NCBI GenBank assembly: GCA_949825025.1
Contig: OX463780.1
Coordinates: 21,408,356-21,472,355, forward strand
Reading direction: 5' to 3'
DNA: 64,000 nt
From: Siphlonurus alternatus
Lineage: Eukaryota > Arthropoda > Insecta > Ephemeroptera > Siphlonuridae
The stretch's first letter is position 1; every line of letters starts with the position of its first letter. This document shows, in pieces, positions 49,153-64,000 of the stretch. The notes under the pieces were generated by a model that made no database searches, was not told the DNA's origin, and worked only from the letters and a program-made list of their open reading frames with translations. Position numbers and translations under genes: made by a program.

Positions 49153-50212
49153 ATCGCCTGATACTATCAATTTTCACCTCTGCTAATTTAGGTTGCTGCA
49201 TGCCATTTTTTTAGTAGCTCAATCGAAAGAGGAAGTTGAGAAATGCACCTATGAATTTTATGCAATTTTTTTTAGTACTGCATCATACCTAAAATGGAGA
49301 TGATAAGAGGTCACATGACCTGGAGGCGCCTGCCGCAACGCCTATGACGTCATTACATTCTTTGGTTTATCTATATAACACATGTAAACAGTTATTGCAT
49401 TGTTGCTTGTTTATTAAAAATTATTATTTGTTTCCATAGCAACGTGGTTGTTTACAAGCATTATATAGTTGAACCAAAGAATGTAATGACGTCATAGGCG
49501 TTGCGGACAAAGCCTCCAGATCACGTGACCTCTTTTTCATCCCTATTTTAGGTATGATGCCGTACGAAAAAAAATCGCATAAAATTCACAGGTGTATTTT
49601 TCAGCCTCCTCATTCAATTGAGCCAATTGAGCTACTAAAAAAATGGTATGCAGCAAACCAATTATATACTCCAACTTTCACCGAGATAGATATTGGAATT
49701 TGACTCTGTGATTTCATGATGATGTAATCCAGCCAAGGGTCAAAGACTGACACAGTAACGTCATCATGACGTCAGAGTCAAATTTCAATATCAATCTTGT
49801 TAACTTGGTGAGATTTTTCTTCCTATTTCTTTCTTAACTAGAGCTGTCAGGATTCACTAGAGTTTTAAATAACAAAAGTAGGTGTAAGTTTAAGATTATT
49901 ATATTATAAAACCAACTATTTCACACAACATCTCTGACGACGTCACAAGAGATCCACCACTTTTCATGCCGCCATAATTATTCTCTCTTTCTTGACTAAT
50001 TTGACTTCCTACGTACTTCCGGTTACTGCCAAAATAACAGCTGAATGACTATAATTTACCGAGAGAGGGCGCTAACTTATTTAAAACTCTAGTGAATCCT
50101 GACAGCTCTAGTTAAGAAAGAAATAGTAAGAGAAATCTCAACAAGTTAACAATCTCAATGAAAACGGGTAAATAATTAGCACAGGTGAACATTGATAGTA
50201 TCAGGTGAAAGA
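49153..50212. mobile_element. Composite nested foldbacks, about 1.06 kb
   Basis: The outer arms pair CTGATACTATCAATTTTCAC with its complement near 50185-50208. Inside are one foldback at about 49190-49660 (arms include CCTATGACGTCATTACATTC), a second near 49672-49830 (AATTTGACTCTGTGA and partner), and a third at 49839-50113 whose ends read CTAGAGCTGTCAGGATTCAC and complement. The third looks like a later insertion splitting the second. Confidence 0.7.
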
Positions 50213-50595
50213 TACTAAATATACTGTATGTTCATTTTTTGTTGAGAAAGTCTTATGCTTCTTTAAACTATCAATGCCTTTCAAGATGCATACTCTATAA
50301 CAATGATTTTTTTTTGTTTTTTTTTAATTGTATGCATTGTGTAAATTATCGAAATTTCAGAATGTTTATTGTTTTCCGGGACAGTGAGAGCTACCACCCT
50401 GAGAAATAAATAATGTGGAATTCTCTGAAAAAACTTAGTTAATTTTACCGCCAAAAGCATAAGACTATAGTGTATGGGACCGTATGGGTGTATGTTCTAT
50501 TATAGCTTTGAGGCTCCACAAAGGCAATCAATGCATTTAAATAACATATAGCGACTTGAGCCATCAGCATTATAACATAATATTTTTGAACTTAT

Positions 50596-51012
50596 TAAGG
50601 GCATTGGGTGTAGCACCGGTAGTTGGCAACACTGACGTATCTTCACCATGTTAATTTTTTATCATTGCTCCTCGGAGTAATTTTTATGCTAGAGCTAAGC
50701 TGATTGCTGTAGTATCAAGATAATTAGTAGCCCAAGTGCACAATTTGGCTAAATAAAGCCTGATTTAAAGAAGAGTATTTTTTAGTAATTTTTTAAATTT
50801 ACATGCATTTTTCTAAAATATAAAAAAAATACTTTTCTTTAAATCAGGCTTTATTTAGCCAAATTGTGCACTTGGGCTACTAATTATCTTGATACTTCAG
50901 CAATCAGCTTAGCTCTAGCATAAAAATTACTCCGAGGAGCAATGGTCAAAAATTAACATGGTGAAGATACGTCAGTGTTGCCAACTACCGGTGCTACATC
51001 CAATGCCCTTAA
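50596..51012. mobile_element. TTAA-flanked foldback, 417 bp
   Basis: Ends TTAAGGGCATTGGGTGTAGC and complement, with TTAA on both sides. Arms of about 170 bp include CACTGACGTATCTTCACCAT. Different sequence from family C but the same TTAAGGG terminus type. Confidence 0.85.
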
Positions 51013-51104
51013 GAATTTCCTTGAGACCAGCTAAGTTATCTAAGATAGCTAAGAAGTCTTTTTGTAAGTCAAGTAAGAAAAATTACAGTCCCTACCTGTA
51101 TATC

Positions 51105-51331
51105 GATCCTCGTCCCGCAATAATGAGCTATCTGCCTAGATCGAGCTATCTGTCTATCACAGTCTCGTTGCAATAATGAATGAGCTATCTGCTATTTCAG
51201 GGGAGTGCAACAATAAGCTTTATTTTATACCTGTTTACAGCTAATAATTGCACTCGCCTGAAATAGCAGACAGCTCATTATTGCAACGAAATCGTGGTAG
51301 GCAGACAGCTCATTATTCCGGACGAGGGACT
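51105..51331. mobile_element. Foldback element J (intact copy)
   Basis: Left ATCGATCCTCGTCCCGCAAT and right ATTCCGGACGAGGGACTA pair, as do the inner TTGCAATAATGA and CGTTGCAATAATG arms. It matches the two halves at 32284-32410 and 32743-32815. Confidence 0.75.
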
Positions 51332-51467
51332 ATAAATAATTCCAATTTACAATAGATTTAATTACAATGGAATAATAAAAAACAAGCAAATACTGGTATT
51401 ACTCTGTATCGGTATCCTCGGTATATAACGAAAAATGAAAATTTCAGAGACTTATATCAGTTATATC

Positions 51468-53592
51468 ACTGAAAATGAGTCTACGTCAAAAGAACGAAAA
51501 ATAAAAGAACGAAAACAATTTAAACGAAAGGCATTACACCGAAAACAAAAAGGACGAAAGTAATTTAACACGAAAACATTTTAAACGAAAATATAATTAA
51601 CCGAAATGGAAAATGTGCGAATGCATTTATAACGAAACTTGAAAAACACGAAAGCATTTACAGCGAAAACATTTTAGCCGAATTCAATAATCACGAAAAC
51701 CATTTGGCCGATAGTTATTTGAACGAATTGGATAACAACGAAAGTAAATTAGAACGAAAACATTTAAAACGAAATAAAAAATTCACGAAAACAATTTGGC
51801 CGAAAGTTATTTGAACGAAAACATTTTAGACGAATCAAAAAATAACGAAAACAATTTGACCGAAAGTTATTTGAACGAAAGCATTTAAGACGAATCAAAA
51901 AAGAACGAAAACATTTAAAACGAATGGAAAAATCACGAATACAATTTGAACCAACGCTATTGGACCGAAATAAAAAAACACCGATGAAGAAAAATATTAA
52001 TAAAAAATTATAACAAAACATCATTGAGCTCTACATCATTGAGCCTTGTGTAGAGCTCAATGCAAAACATTTAAAAAAAAATTGTAAATTAAAACGAATG
52101 CAATAAAGAAGTATATATACAGACTGAGCCAGAAATGGTGTTCCGAACCCATGCTAAAATTTGGGCAGGTTAACTTATTTGAGCTAGAAATTTGAAATTT
52201 GGCATACGTAAAGTCAAGGGTTCCAGATTCTTTTGACGTGTATACGTGTTAAACAATTTTTAAAATTAATGGGCATGGTTAGCCCCTGGTTTAGCACCAT
52301 GTTTAGCACCAGGGTTAAAAATCGGGGCTAAAGTGGGGGTTAAAATTCTTTGTGAATGTCCCCAAATATTTCCTACCGTTTTAGGGGTTGATTCACGATT
52401 TGCATTTCTTCCTTATGGGATTTCCATGTTAAATTAAGTTGATAGAAAAATTTTAGCCGATTTGCACCAAAATTAGTTTTTAAGGTTTTCAGAGCACGTT
52501 GAATTTAATGGTGTAATTTAAAAAGTGGTGAAAACAACCCCTAATGAGATAATGGCCCATACAACATGAAAAAATGATGCTATCAAAATTTTGATTATGC
52601 CACTGAAACGGAATTATTTTTTTACCTCATAAACAACCTTTGAATTTTTTTAATCCGAGCAAGTTAACGATTTAATTTTTAGGGGTGAGGAAACACCATT
52701 AAATACAGCGTGCTCTGAAAACCTTAGAAACTAATTTTGGTGCAAATCGGCTAAAATTTTTCTATCAACTTAATTTAACATGGAAATCCCATAAGGAAGA
52801 AATGCAAATCGTGAATCAACCCCTAAAACGGTAGGAAATGTTAATTTTAAAAATTGTTTAACACGCACATGTCAAAAGAATCTGGAACCCTTGGCTTTAA
52901 GTATGCCAAATTTCAAATTTCTAGCTCAAATAAGTTAACCTGCCCAAATTTTAGCATGGGTTCGGAACACCATTTCTGGCTCAGTCTGTATATACTTCTT
53001 TATTGCATTCGTTTTAATTTACATTTTTTTTTTTTTTTTAAATGTTGTTATCATCGGTGTTTTTTATTTCGGTTCAATAGCGTTCGTTCAAATTGTATTC
53101 GTGATTTTTCCATTCGTTTTAAATGTTTTCGTTCAAATAACTGTCGGTCAAATTGTTTTCGTTCTTTTTTTATTCGTCTTAAATGTTTTCGTTCAAATAA
53201 CTTTCGGTCAAATTGTTTTCGTTATTTTTTTATTCGTTTAAAATGTTTTCGTTCAAATAACTTTTCAGTCAAATTGTTTTCGTGGTTTTTGTATTCGTCT
53301 TAAATGTTTTCGTTCAAATAACTTTCGGTCAAATTGTTTTCGTGCTTTTTGAATTCGTATTAAAATAATTTCGTTCTAATTTACTTTCGTCCTTTTTAAT
53401 TTCGGTCAAATTACTTTCGTACAAATTGTTTTCGTGATTTTTTTTCTCGTTATTATTTTGTTTCGTGTTAATTTAATTTCGTGGTAAATGATTTCGTTTA
53501 TATTTGCTTTCGATGTAATTGTTTTCGGGATAAAGTCAGTCGTTGAAAATGCTTTCGTGATTTTTGTTTTCGTTGTTTTGACGTGATACCCT
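51468..53592. mobile_element. 2.1 kb foldback with CGAA arrays of 15-bp period
   Basis: Left arm (about 51483-52110): CGAA starts at 51495, 51510, 51525, 51540, 51555, 51571, 51586, 51602, 51618 and on, so every 15-16 bp over some 450 bp; four units make a 60-bp higher repeat with GAACGAAAACATTTTAGACG-type motifs. The right arm (about 53040-53583) carries the same array reversed. Between them a second foldback (52115-53000) pairs CAGACTGAGCCAGAAATGGT with its complement. Open frames up to 149 codons arise because 15 and 60 are multiples of three. No transposase. The outer ends near ACGTCAAAA are approximate. Confidence 0.75.
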
Positions 53593-53862
53593 GAAAATTG
53601 CATCCAAGTTGAATATTCCCGCTTTCTGTAAAATAGCCAATCAGTAACGATCAGCAAGGGATATCTCCAACATGAGTCAACACAGCTGACAGAACACAAC
53701 AGAGCACAGCTGTCCTGTCCTGGAACAGTTAACTTCTGCAAGTGCAACAGGTTAAGATTGTTTTAAAATTTTCTCCACATAATATATTAATTAAAAAAAT
53801 AAAACTTTACTAAAATTACTACTGCATTACTGCATAAGCCTCTTCGTGGCTATTTGGCTATC

Positions 53863-56800
53863 ATGGAGACGCTAGCAAAGCAGCTTCTAGATGCAAGCAC
53901 ACAACCCTATACACCTGAAACTAAAACTCAACTGACTCAGGTAAGCTGACTGGCAGAAGCTTGGTTAAAGTACTTGTTTCATACATTGTCTCCAACAGTT
54001 GGCTGAGGCAATCAACAGTCCTGAGGACACCTCCTGTCTCATTGGTCCTGTGATGAAGCTGTTGCCTAACCATAACCCAACCATCAAGAAGGCAGTGCAT
54101 GGAATATTACCCAGGTGAGATGCCTGCATGAGAACAACAAAAACTTTTATAAAATGATGGCTCGATCATGTTAAACAAAAAGATTTCTTGTGTTGAAATA
54201 ACTCATTTGTAATTTGTTTTAATTTCGTTGTTTGTAAATATATTTTTTCTTACTTGTCAGAACTGCTGATTCTGCTCTATTACAGCCCTGTATAATTATA
54301 CATTATGTGTTGTAGGTATATTAATTTGTTCACAGCAAGGTCTTCTACTCGCAATGGATGTAACAAACCATTGTTTATAATGTCTGTCGCATGAAGCCTT
54401 TTTTATTGTTAAACATGGGACGACGTAGTGCCTAATTTTGCCACCAGAGCAGAAAACGTAATGGCATTGTTGGCGCTAGGTAACCATTTCAACTTCATAA
54501 TTAATGGTCATTTTCCATAAGTCAACATGTAAATCAACAACATTTCCATGTTTTTTTTCTTTCACGCGACAGACATTACACAACAATACTTTGTTTACTA
54601 ACAACAAGCAGAAGACTTTGGTTCACAGATACAGTATTTTTTTGTACATTCAAATTAAGGAAACTAAACCATTTAGGTTGTGATAATCTTATTAAAAGAA
54701 AAGGATAGGAATAACCAGCAAGGCCTTACCGATCGAAAGAGTCACAGCAGGTGGAAATTCTTGTGGTCACAGAGGTTCACTCGAAAGTTTTTACATTTTT
54801 GAAACGTTTCGCATCGTGGAGATGCTTCTTCAGTCACAAGAAGAAGTAGAATCTTCTTCTTGTGACATCTCCACGATGCGAAACGTTTCAAAAATGTAAA
54901 AACTTTCGAGTGAACCTCTGTGACCGCAAGAATTTCCACCTGCTGTGACTCTTTCGATCGGTAAGGCCTTGCTGGTTATTCCTATCCTTTTCTTTTAATA
55001 AGATACAGTACACAGACATTTAATGTAACTGTTATACCGGTAACATTTTATTGATGACTTTTTGATTAGGAATGTCATGATTTGTACTACTGTATTTGTT
55101 TCCCCATTTTAACTTTCATTTCTTTCCACTGCAGGCTGTGCAAGAAGCATCCCCAGGTTGCTGTGCTAGCTGCCAACTGTGTGCTGCAAGACTGTGCTGA
55201 CCTGAACCCCGTGGTAAAGGTTCTGGGGCTGGGCTCACTGGCTGCCATACCTGACCTCGAAGATCTTGCCCCTGCCGTGCTGCTAGGCCTTCTCAGTGAC
55301 GGTCACCCCCGTGTTCGCCTCGCTGCTGTGCATGGCTGCCGTACCCTTCATGAACATGCCCCAGCCTCCCTGCCTCAGCACGGACTGATCAATGCTCTAT
55401 ATGCTACTGTCAGAGATCAAGATCCACAGGTGAGTGGAACGAAGCTACATTATTTTACGTTATCAAAACCTTGACAAATCACAAGGTCTCAGAAAACGTT
55501 TAAAAAAGTACATGGCACCAATATTAATTAATTACACTGTAATAATTTATTTATTAATTCAATCAATCAATGCTGGTTAAATTCTTGTTGCTAGAATAAT
55601 AATTATTTTTAATAATAATAATTGTTTCTGAAAAATAGTTACAGTACATTTAATTTTTTTTCATATACTGCAACCCAGGGACCGGATGCACGCGTTTTTT
55701 TTGTGCATCCAAGATGCGCATCCAGATGCAAATTAATTTTTCGTGCATCCATGGATGCGCATCCGGATGCAAATTTATTTCTCATGCATCTGGGATGCGC
55801 ATCCGGATGCAAATTTATTTTTCATGCATCTGGGATGCGCATCCGGATGCATTAATTTTTTCCCGTGCATCTGGGATGCACGGATGCGGATGCAAGCTCA
55901 TTTTTGCGCATCCGTGTGCATCTTGCATCCGCATCCGATCCTTGGTTTTTATAATACACTTTGTTTCTTGCAATTTTAAACGACAAGTGACAAATAAATT
56001 TAAAAAATATGCCTTGTGTTATAAGGTTGGTTTAGAGTTTAGAGGCCATTAGTAAAAAAACTGATTAAAAAAAAAAGAAAAAAAGTGTTAAATGGATGCA
56101 AATTTATTTTTCGTGCATCCGTGGATGCGCATCCGGATGCAAATTTATTTTTCATGCATCTGGGATGCGCACCCAGATGCAAATTTAATTTTCATGCATC
56201 TGGGATGCGCATCCGGATGCATTCATTTTTCCCCGTGCATCTGGGATGCGGATGCAAGCCTATTTTTGCGCATCCGTGTGCATCTTGCATCTGCATCCGA
56301 TCCCTGCACTGCAACCTGAAGATTTATTATCCATCACAATAATGAACCTAAGTAAAAATAAAATACAGTAATCTCTTTTAGTTTGCTCATAACATTCATA
56401 CTTTTTATGAAATAAATTTGACTACATAGTGTTATGACCACACATCTTTATGTATTTGAAACATATATGATAGTTTCATTTAACAAACACAATTATAAAA
56501 AAAATATAGAAATGCTATTTTTTTTTTTTTTTTAACTTTGTCTTGCCCTTGCTTGTCCAGGCTGCCACAGCAGCCCTGCTCACCCTTGATGCAGTGTTAG
56601 CTGAGGAAGGAGGAGTGATTGTTACAAGAGCCATGGCCAGGCATCTCTTAAGAAGGCTTGCAGTTTTCCCAGCCCCTCAGTTAGCCTCTGTGCTCCAAGC
56701 CTTGGCAAAGTACACTCCCAAAGAAGAAAGTGAGCTGTTTGAAGAACTCTCTTTTCTTGATCCATATCTAGTCTACTCAAATTGTGCCGCTGTCACTGTG

Positions 56801-58348
56801 AACTGTATTTATTTATTTCTCACTCTGATTGGTGATGGCTATGATAATTTAATTGCACCATTAGTTGAAAGGTCAACTCCAGCTCTAACTCAATATCTGG
56901 CTGGTTCTGAGGCAGGGGCTCTTTATGTCCTGGACTTTATTGCATCAGATACTGCCTTGCCGTGGCTCAATACACTCCCTGCTTGCAAGCTTGTCCCTAG
57001 CACTTCAGACTCTCCAATTGTCAAGGCAAGAAAGCTGAGTCTACTACCTCGAGCATGCACACCAGATAGAGCTTCAGAAATGCTCTCTGCAGTCACCCCT
57101 TGGTGTCAAGAACCCAGCTGTGGTCTTCAGGCTATTCAGTGTGTCTGTCAAATCAGATCCAAGTGCCCAGTAAGTAATTTTCTATATTGAGCAATTAAGT
57201 GGATTATGGGACTGTGGTTAATTAACTTTAAACAAAATTACAAAAAATTAATGTTGTCAAGTACAATATAAACAAAAAAAAATAACACAAATAAAACAAA
57301 TACATGCATGTAAATATAATTATGCCAGGGATGTGATTTCATGAACCTCATCATATGACAAGACTTGTGTATTGCAGGAGGTTGCTCCCCAGTGCCTGGA
57401 GATTCTGGTGCAGTTGATAGATGCTGGCTTCTCTCGGCTCACACTTTCTGCGATGGAGGACTTCAGCTTGGAGGGTCTGCCACAGTCTGAAGTGTCACGG
57501 ACACTGGAGAAGGTGGTGGAGAGCCTCGACCTGCTGCAGCCTCAGACCCTGCCCGGTCTGCTACCAAGACTGCTCGGGATGTATGGAGAGCTGCTGCCTA
57601 GTGCTCCCTACCTGCTGGAGCACTTGGTTAATAGTTATCACGAACTGAGTCCCAACACCAGGTAAGCACTAGTGATGGAGATTGTCACTTACAAAGGAAG
57701 GGAGTACATAATTTACGATTCTGATGAAACTTGATGAAGAGGTAGGTCTTGCCTGGTGATGATACTGTACTGTACTCCCAAACTTGAGTCCATGGTTCAC
57801 ATCTACTATAGGTTTTGTCATACACTAATACACAGGTATAGGTATTCTCATGTTAAATTGGTATACCAGTACAAGGCTATAATGCATGGGGGTATTTTTA
57901 TGTAATTTGGTGAAGAGTTAAGGTGCAGCAAGTTATTACGATAGAAAAAACAACATACAGTATCATGATAGTATCATCACATACAGTATCATCACTAGGC
58001 AAGACCTACCTCTCCACCAAATTTCATCAAAATCACAAATCCTGCTCTCCCTACCTACCTTATTAGTGTCAAAGCATTTAAGGTAGGAATAAAATTCTTT
58101 GTCAGAGCGATAGTCTCGACCCTAAAATAGAATTAATGAGTAAATAATTGTGAAAGTTTTAAGCGTCTTTTACGACAAGTCAACCTTGATTGAAGGAAAT
58201 TTATTTATTTATTTTTGCAGTATTATACAGTATGTGTATTTTCCTCGTTTTACATAAGTTAATCTATTGATACTGTAAAATTAAATTCATTGCTGTAATC
58301 TGTAGCTTTGGTATTTATTTACAAACTATTGGTAATGTACAGTACAAA

Positions 58349-58381
<33 letters not shown>

Positions 58382-58662
58382 AAAATATATACATAAATCA
58401 CTAATTACTCCTATGTTGCAGAGCTCCCCTGCTAAGGGCTGGTCTCCGCCTGTTTCTCAAATGCCCTGCTGAGTGCCAGTTAACGTTGGGCAGGCTTCTC
58501 TGCACATGTGCTGAGTCTGCAGACCCCCACGAGTCTTCAAGAGCCTCCAAGTACTTCATTCTGTTGGCTCAGGATCCCCAGCTGGTCAGAGATATCCTTC
58601 TATCTTCAGAACAAGAACATAAGACTCCCTCCCCACTACCATCGCTCCCTGTCATCGTGTGA
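53863..58662 (+). CDS. AP4B1: AP-4 complex subunit beta-like, trunk only
   Basis: Six exons: 53863-53940, 53999-54114, 55135-55429, 56561-57169, 57378-57661, 58422-58662, all in phase, giving 540 residues. It is an adaptin alpha-solenoid. Matches to AP-4 beta include VAVLAANCVLQDCADLNPVV, LYATVRDQDPQ, AEEGGVIVTRAMARHLLRRL, YTPKEESELFEELSFLDPYL and LRLFLKCPAECQLTLGRLL, the last being nearly diagnostic. The AP-4 complex makes non-clathrin carriers at the trans-Golgi network. The stop codon falls where human AP4B1 (739 residues) enters its hinge, so hinge and appendage are absent; AATAAA follows at 58701 and the next gene converges 290 bp away, leaving no room for more exons. The N-terminus is also shorter than in human. 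Confidence 0.85.
54329..54628. mobile_element. Foldback MITE, family D copy 3
   Basis: Left GTTCACAGCAAGGTCTTCTA and right CAGAAGACTTTGGTTCACAG. The interior pairs TAATGTCTGTCGCATGAAG with the TCGCGACAGACATTA region in part. Close to 18251-18574. It lies in AP4B1 intron 2, immediately left of a PLE-derived insertion. Confidence 0.75.
54637..55002. mobile_element. Solo inverted terminal-repeat pair, PLE family A
   Basis: Same non-coding terminal sequence as 21224-22594, two arms head-to-head with no endonuclease. Left tail of about 40 bp (ATTCAAATTAAGGAAAC) as in the longer copy. ATACAGTA, possibly AGATACAGTA, flanks both sides (54629-54636, 55003-55010). The minus arm has an intact hammerhead-like motif at 54800-54836; the plus arm has lost CTGAAGAAG at the junction. 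Confidence 0.82.
54800..54836 (-). ncRNA. Hammerhead-like ribozyme motif, PLE family A
   Basis: On the minus strand it is identical to the motif at 22446-22482: CTGAAGA, extra A, GCATC/GATGC stem, GAAA and ACGTTTC. Stem I has three base pairs (TGA/TCA). Confidence 0.55.
55675..56307. mobile_element. hAT-type element made of GGATGC minisatellite
   Basis: Ends CCAGGGACCGGATGCACG and GCATCCGATCCCTGC. The 8-bp duplication ACTGCAAC is exact on both sides (55667-55674, 56308-56315). Inside, a unit of about 40 bp with ATGCATCTGGGATGCGCATC repeats in two blocks (55690-55940 and 56090-56300) that end with the same terminal sequence, so the right end was duplicated. Several frames open across the repeats by periodicity only. 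It lies in AP4B1 intron 3. Confidence 0.82.
57697..58061. repeat. Imperfect foldback in AP4B1 intron 5
   Basis: AGAGGTAGGTCTTGCCTGGTGATGATACTGTA-type left arm pairs with the right arm ending CTAGGCAAGACCTACCTCTC. AAGGAAGGGAGTACAT and GCTCTCCCTACC form weaker outer arms. Confidence 0.7.
58346..58381. repeat. AAAT microsatellite
   Basis: About nine tandem AAAT units, just before AP4B1 exon 6. Confidence 0.92.
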
Positions 58663-58952
58663 CCAATGTATTATATTTGTGAGTATAACCATATGGTAAT
58701 AATAAAATCAAAATAATTGTTGCAATTTATTTTATTAGTTCATAAATCTTGAGTGTTAAATTTAAACATTAGCTTAATTATAAACATTTTAATATACTTT
58801 AGCAGACTCATGTTGTAAAAATTTTACTGTTAGATCCATATCAATGGTTCAATGTAAGCATGTTTTAATTAATAAATTTGCAAAATATTTTAATGCTGTA
58901 AATTTTAAAAAAGCATTCATAAAAGAAACTTAAATTGACTATTGCAAAAGAT

Positions 58953-61844
<2,892 letters not shown>

Positions 61845-62804
61845 TTTTATGATGGTACGTTATTAAATGCTGTAACACTGATACAATGTACTGTATTCTT
61901 AAATATTTTTTGCTCTCTTTTTGTTTTAAAAAGAAAAGAAAACTAACTGACGCATGATACCTTATCATTTAAAAAAAATTGCATTTTTGTCATTGTGGAA
62001 AACTTTTTAATTATCATTTGACATGGCATATGATTGCACAGGAAAAAGTTACTAAAAAATATAAGTGATTGATGTGTTTGTGGCACGCTAACTTTTTTGT
62101 CAGATAAAAATTGCTTTAAATTTTTCAGAAATACTGTATTTAAAAAATAAAACTGTGCTACTTCATTTTTTTTTTTTTTTTTTTTTTTACTTCTTATTAT
62201 GATCCAAGCTTTTGGCAATTTGTGGGTACTTAATTCTCAGACTGCTACTATTTGATTACTGCTGTATCATAGTTCTTGTAAGAAAAAAATATCATTAAAC
62301 TATTATTTAAATGATATATTATAGCTTTTTAACTTTAACTCCAAGTCCTATAAAAACGGTACTAATTATTGCTGAGAAAAAAATCCATGCATTGAAAATC
62401 AAAATTTTACCTATTTTGTTGGATAATAGATACAATAATTTTAATTTAACATATTATATCCTACCTAATCTAATATGAAATCAGCAAGGTAATTATACCA
62501 AAAGATCATCAGCTTTTTTGAAAGTAATACTAGATCTAGATGAGCAAACCAGAGAATTTTGGTTTACAATTCTTATCACAACATCCTGAGCAACCTGTAT
62601 TATAAATGTCAGGTATATGGTTGAATGAAACTAATGTTCTAGCTTGTTTAAAATAAAAACAACATGATATTTATGGAATGCAACATTTATTTAGGTAACA
62701 ACATTTAAAATATTTTGAGCTTAACCCTAGGTCCGTCATCTTTGTCAGTCCAAAGTTATAAAATATCAATACAGTAATATAAATACTTTAGTTATGCCTG
62801 GTCG
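61845..62804. other. Intergenic DNA between the two QPCT genes
   Basis: AT-rich, with a poly-T run at 62167-62189. No gene, RNA or foldback recognised. It should contain the QPCT promoter and the 3' end of the upstream paralogue. Confidence 0.45.

Positions 62805-64000
<1,196 letters not shown>

Larger units (their letters stand above)
48770..53862. other. HSPA14-AP4B1 intergenic region
   Basis: No gene recognised. After the HSPA14 polyadenylation signal the region is filled with foldbacks at 49153-50212, 50596-51012, 51105-51331 and 51468-53592. The last 270 bp should hold the AP4B1 promoter; no TATA box is evident. Confidence 0.6.

Noticed and set aside
51495..52000. CRISPR array from the regular CGAA spacing
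   Set aside because: Units are 15 bp without unique spacers, in an animal genome and as mirrored arms.
52854..53303. 149-codon open frame in the right arm of the CGAA foldback
   Set aside because: The repeat period (15 and 60 bp) is a multiple of three, which keeps any frame open. The mirrored arm gives the same pattern. No domain.
55622..56342. Cys/His-rich frames across the GGATGC repeats
   Set aside because: Products of the minisatellite period, open in several frames at once, inside a hAT element with its own target duplication.

Overview
This is an AT-rich invertebrate animal genome window. Exons are short and GC-richer than their surroundings, introns have GT-AG splice sites, and the proteins are typically metazoan. 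CR1/Jockey-like LINEs, Penelope-like elements (PLEs), a 5S-derived SINE, hAT elements and dozens of foldback MITEs fill the non-coding DNA. The species cannot be fixed from sequence alone; a sponge, cnidarian or lophotrochozoan would all fit.

Genes from left to right: (1) a PSMD10/gankyrin-like ankyrin gene on the minus strand, running off the left edge (exons 425-571, 2962-3060, 4944-5051). (2) A transposon-rich stretch, 5-17.9 kb, with a 6.7 kb hAT-type element carrying a second 4.4 kb terminal-inverted-repeat element inside it, and a possible decayed gene near 12.9-14.6 kb. (3) SAMD8 (SMSr, ceramide phosphoethanolamine synthase), six exons, plus strand, 17938-30662. (4) MAIP1-like mitochondrial protein, four exons, minus strand, 38088-40816, head-to-head with (5) HSPA14, ten exons, plus strand, 41042-48769; they are about 225 bp apart and probably share a promoter. 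(6) AP4B1-like adaptor beta subunit, six exons, plus strand, 53863-58662, which ends after the trunk. It converges on (7) a glutaminyl cyclase (QPCT), six exons, minus strand, 58953-61844. (8) The last exon of a tandem QPCT paralogue lies at 62805-62956 and the gene continues past the right edge. These are unrelated housekeeping or secretory functions, not one pathway.

The most interesting material is in the introns. HSPA14 intron 5 holds a 1.5 kb insertion (44866-46366) with a 14-bp target-site duplication and three canonical type I hammerhead ribozymes, one reversed and two direct, each with its own TATA box. HSPA14 intron 2 has a second inverted hammerhead pair with a 12-bp duplication. 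SAMD8 intron 1 and AP4B1 intron 2 hold a third family that still encodes a GIY-YIG endonuclease fragment. All three families share one layout: a reversed terminal repeat with a roughly 40-bp extra tail, joined head-to-head to a direct one. This matches what is known of PLEs and suggests small non-autonomous, ribozyme-bearing PLE derivatives. A second striking structure is a 2.1 kb foldback (51468-53592) whose arms carry a CGAA motif every 15 bp.
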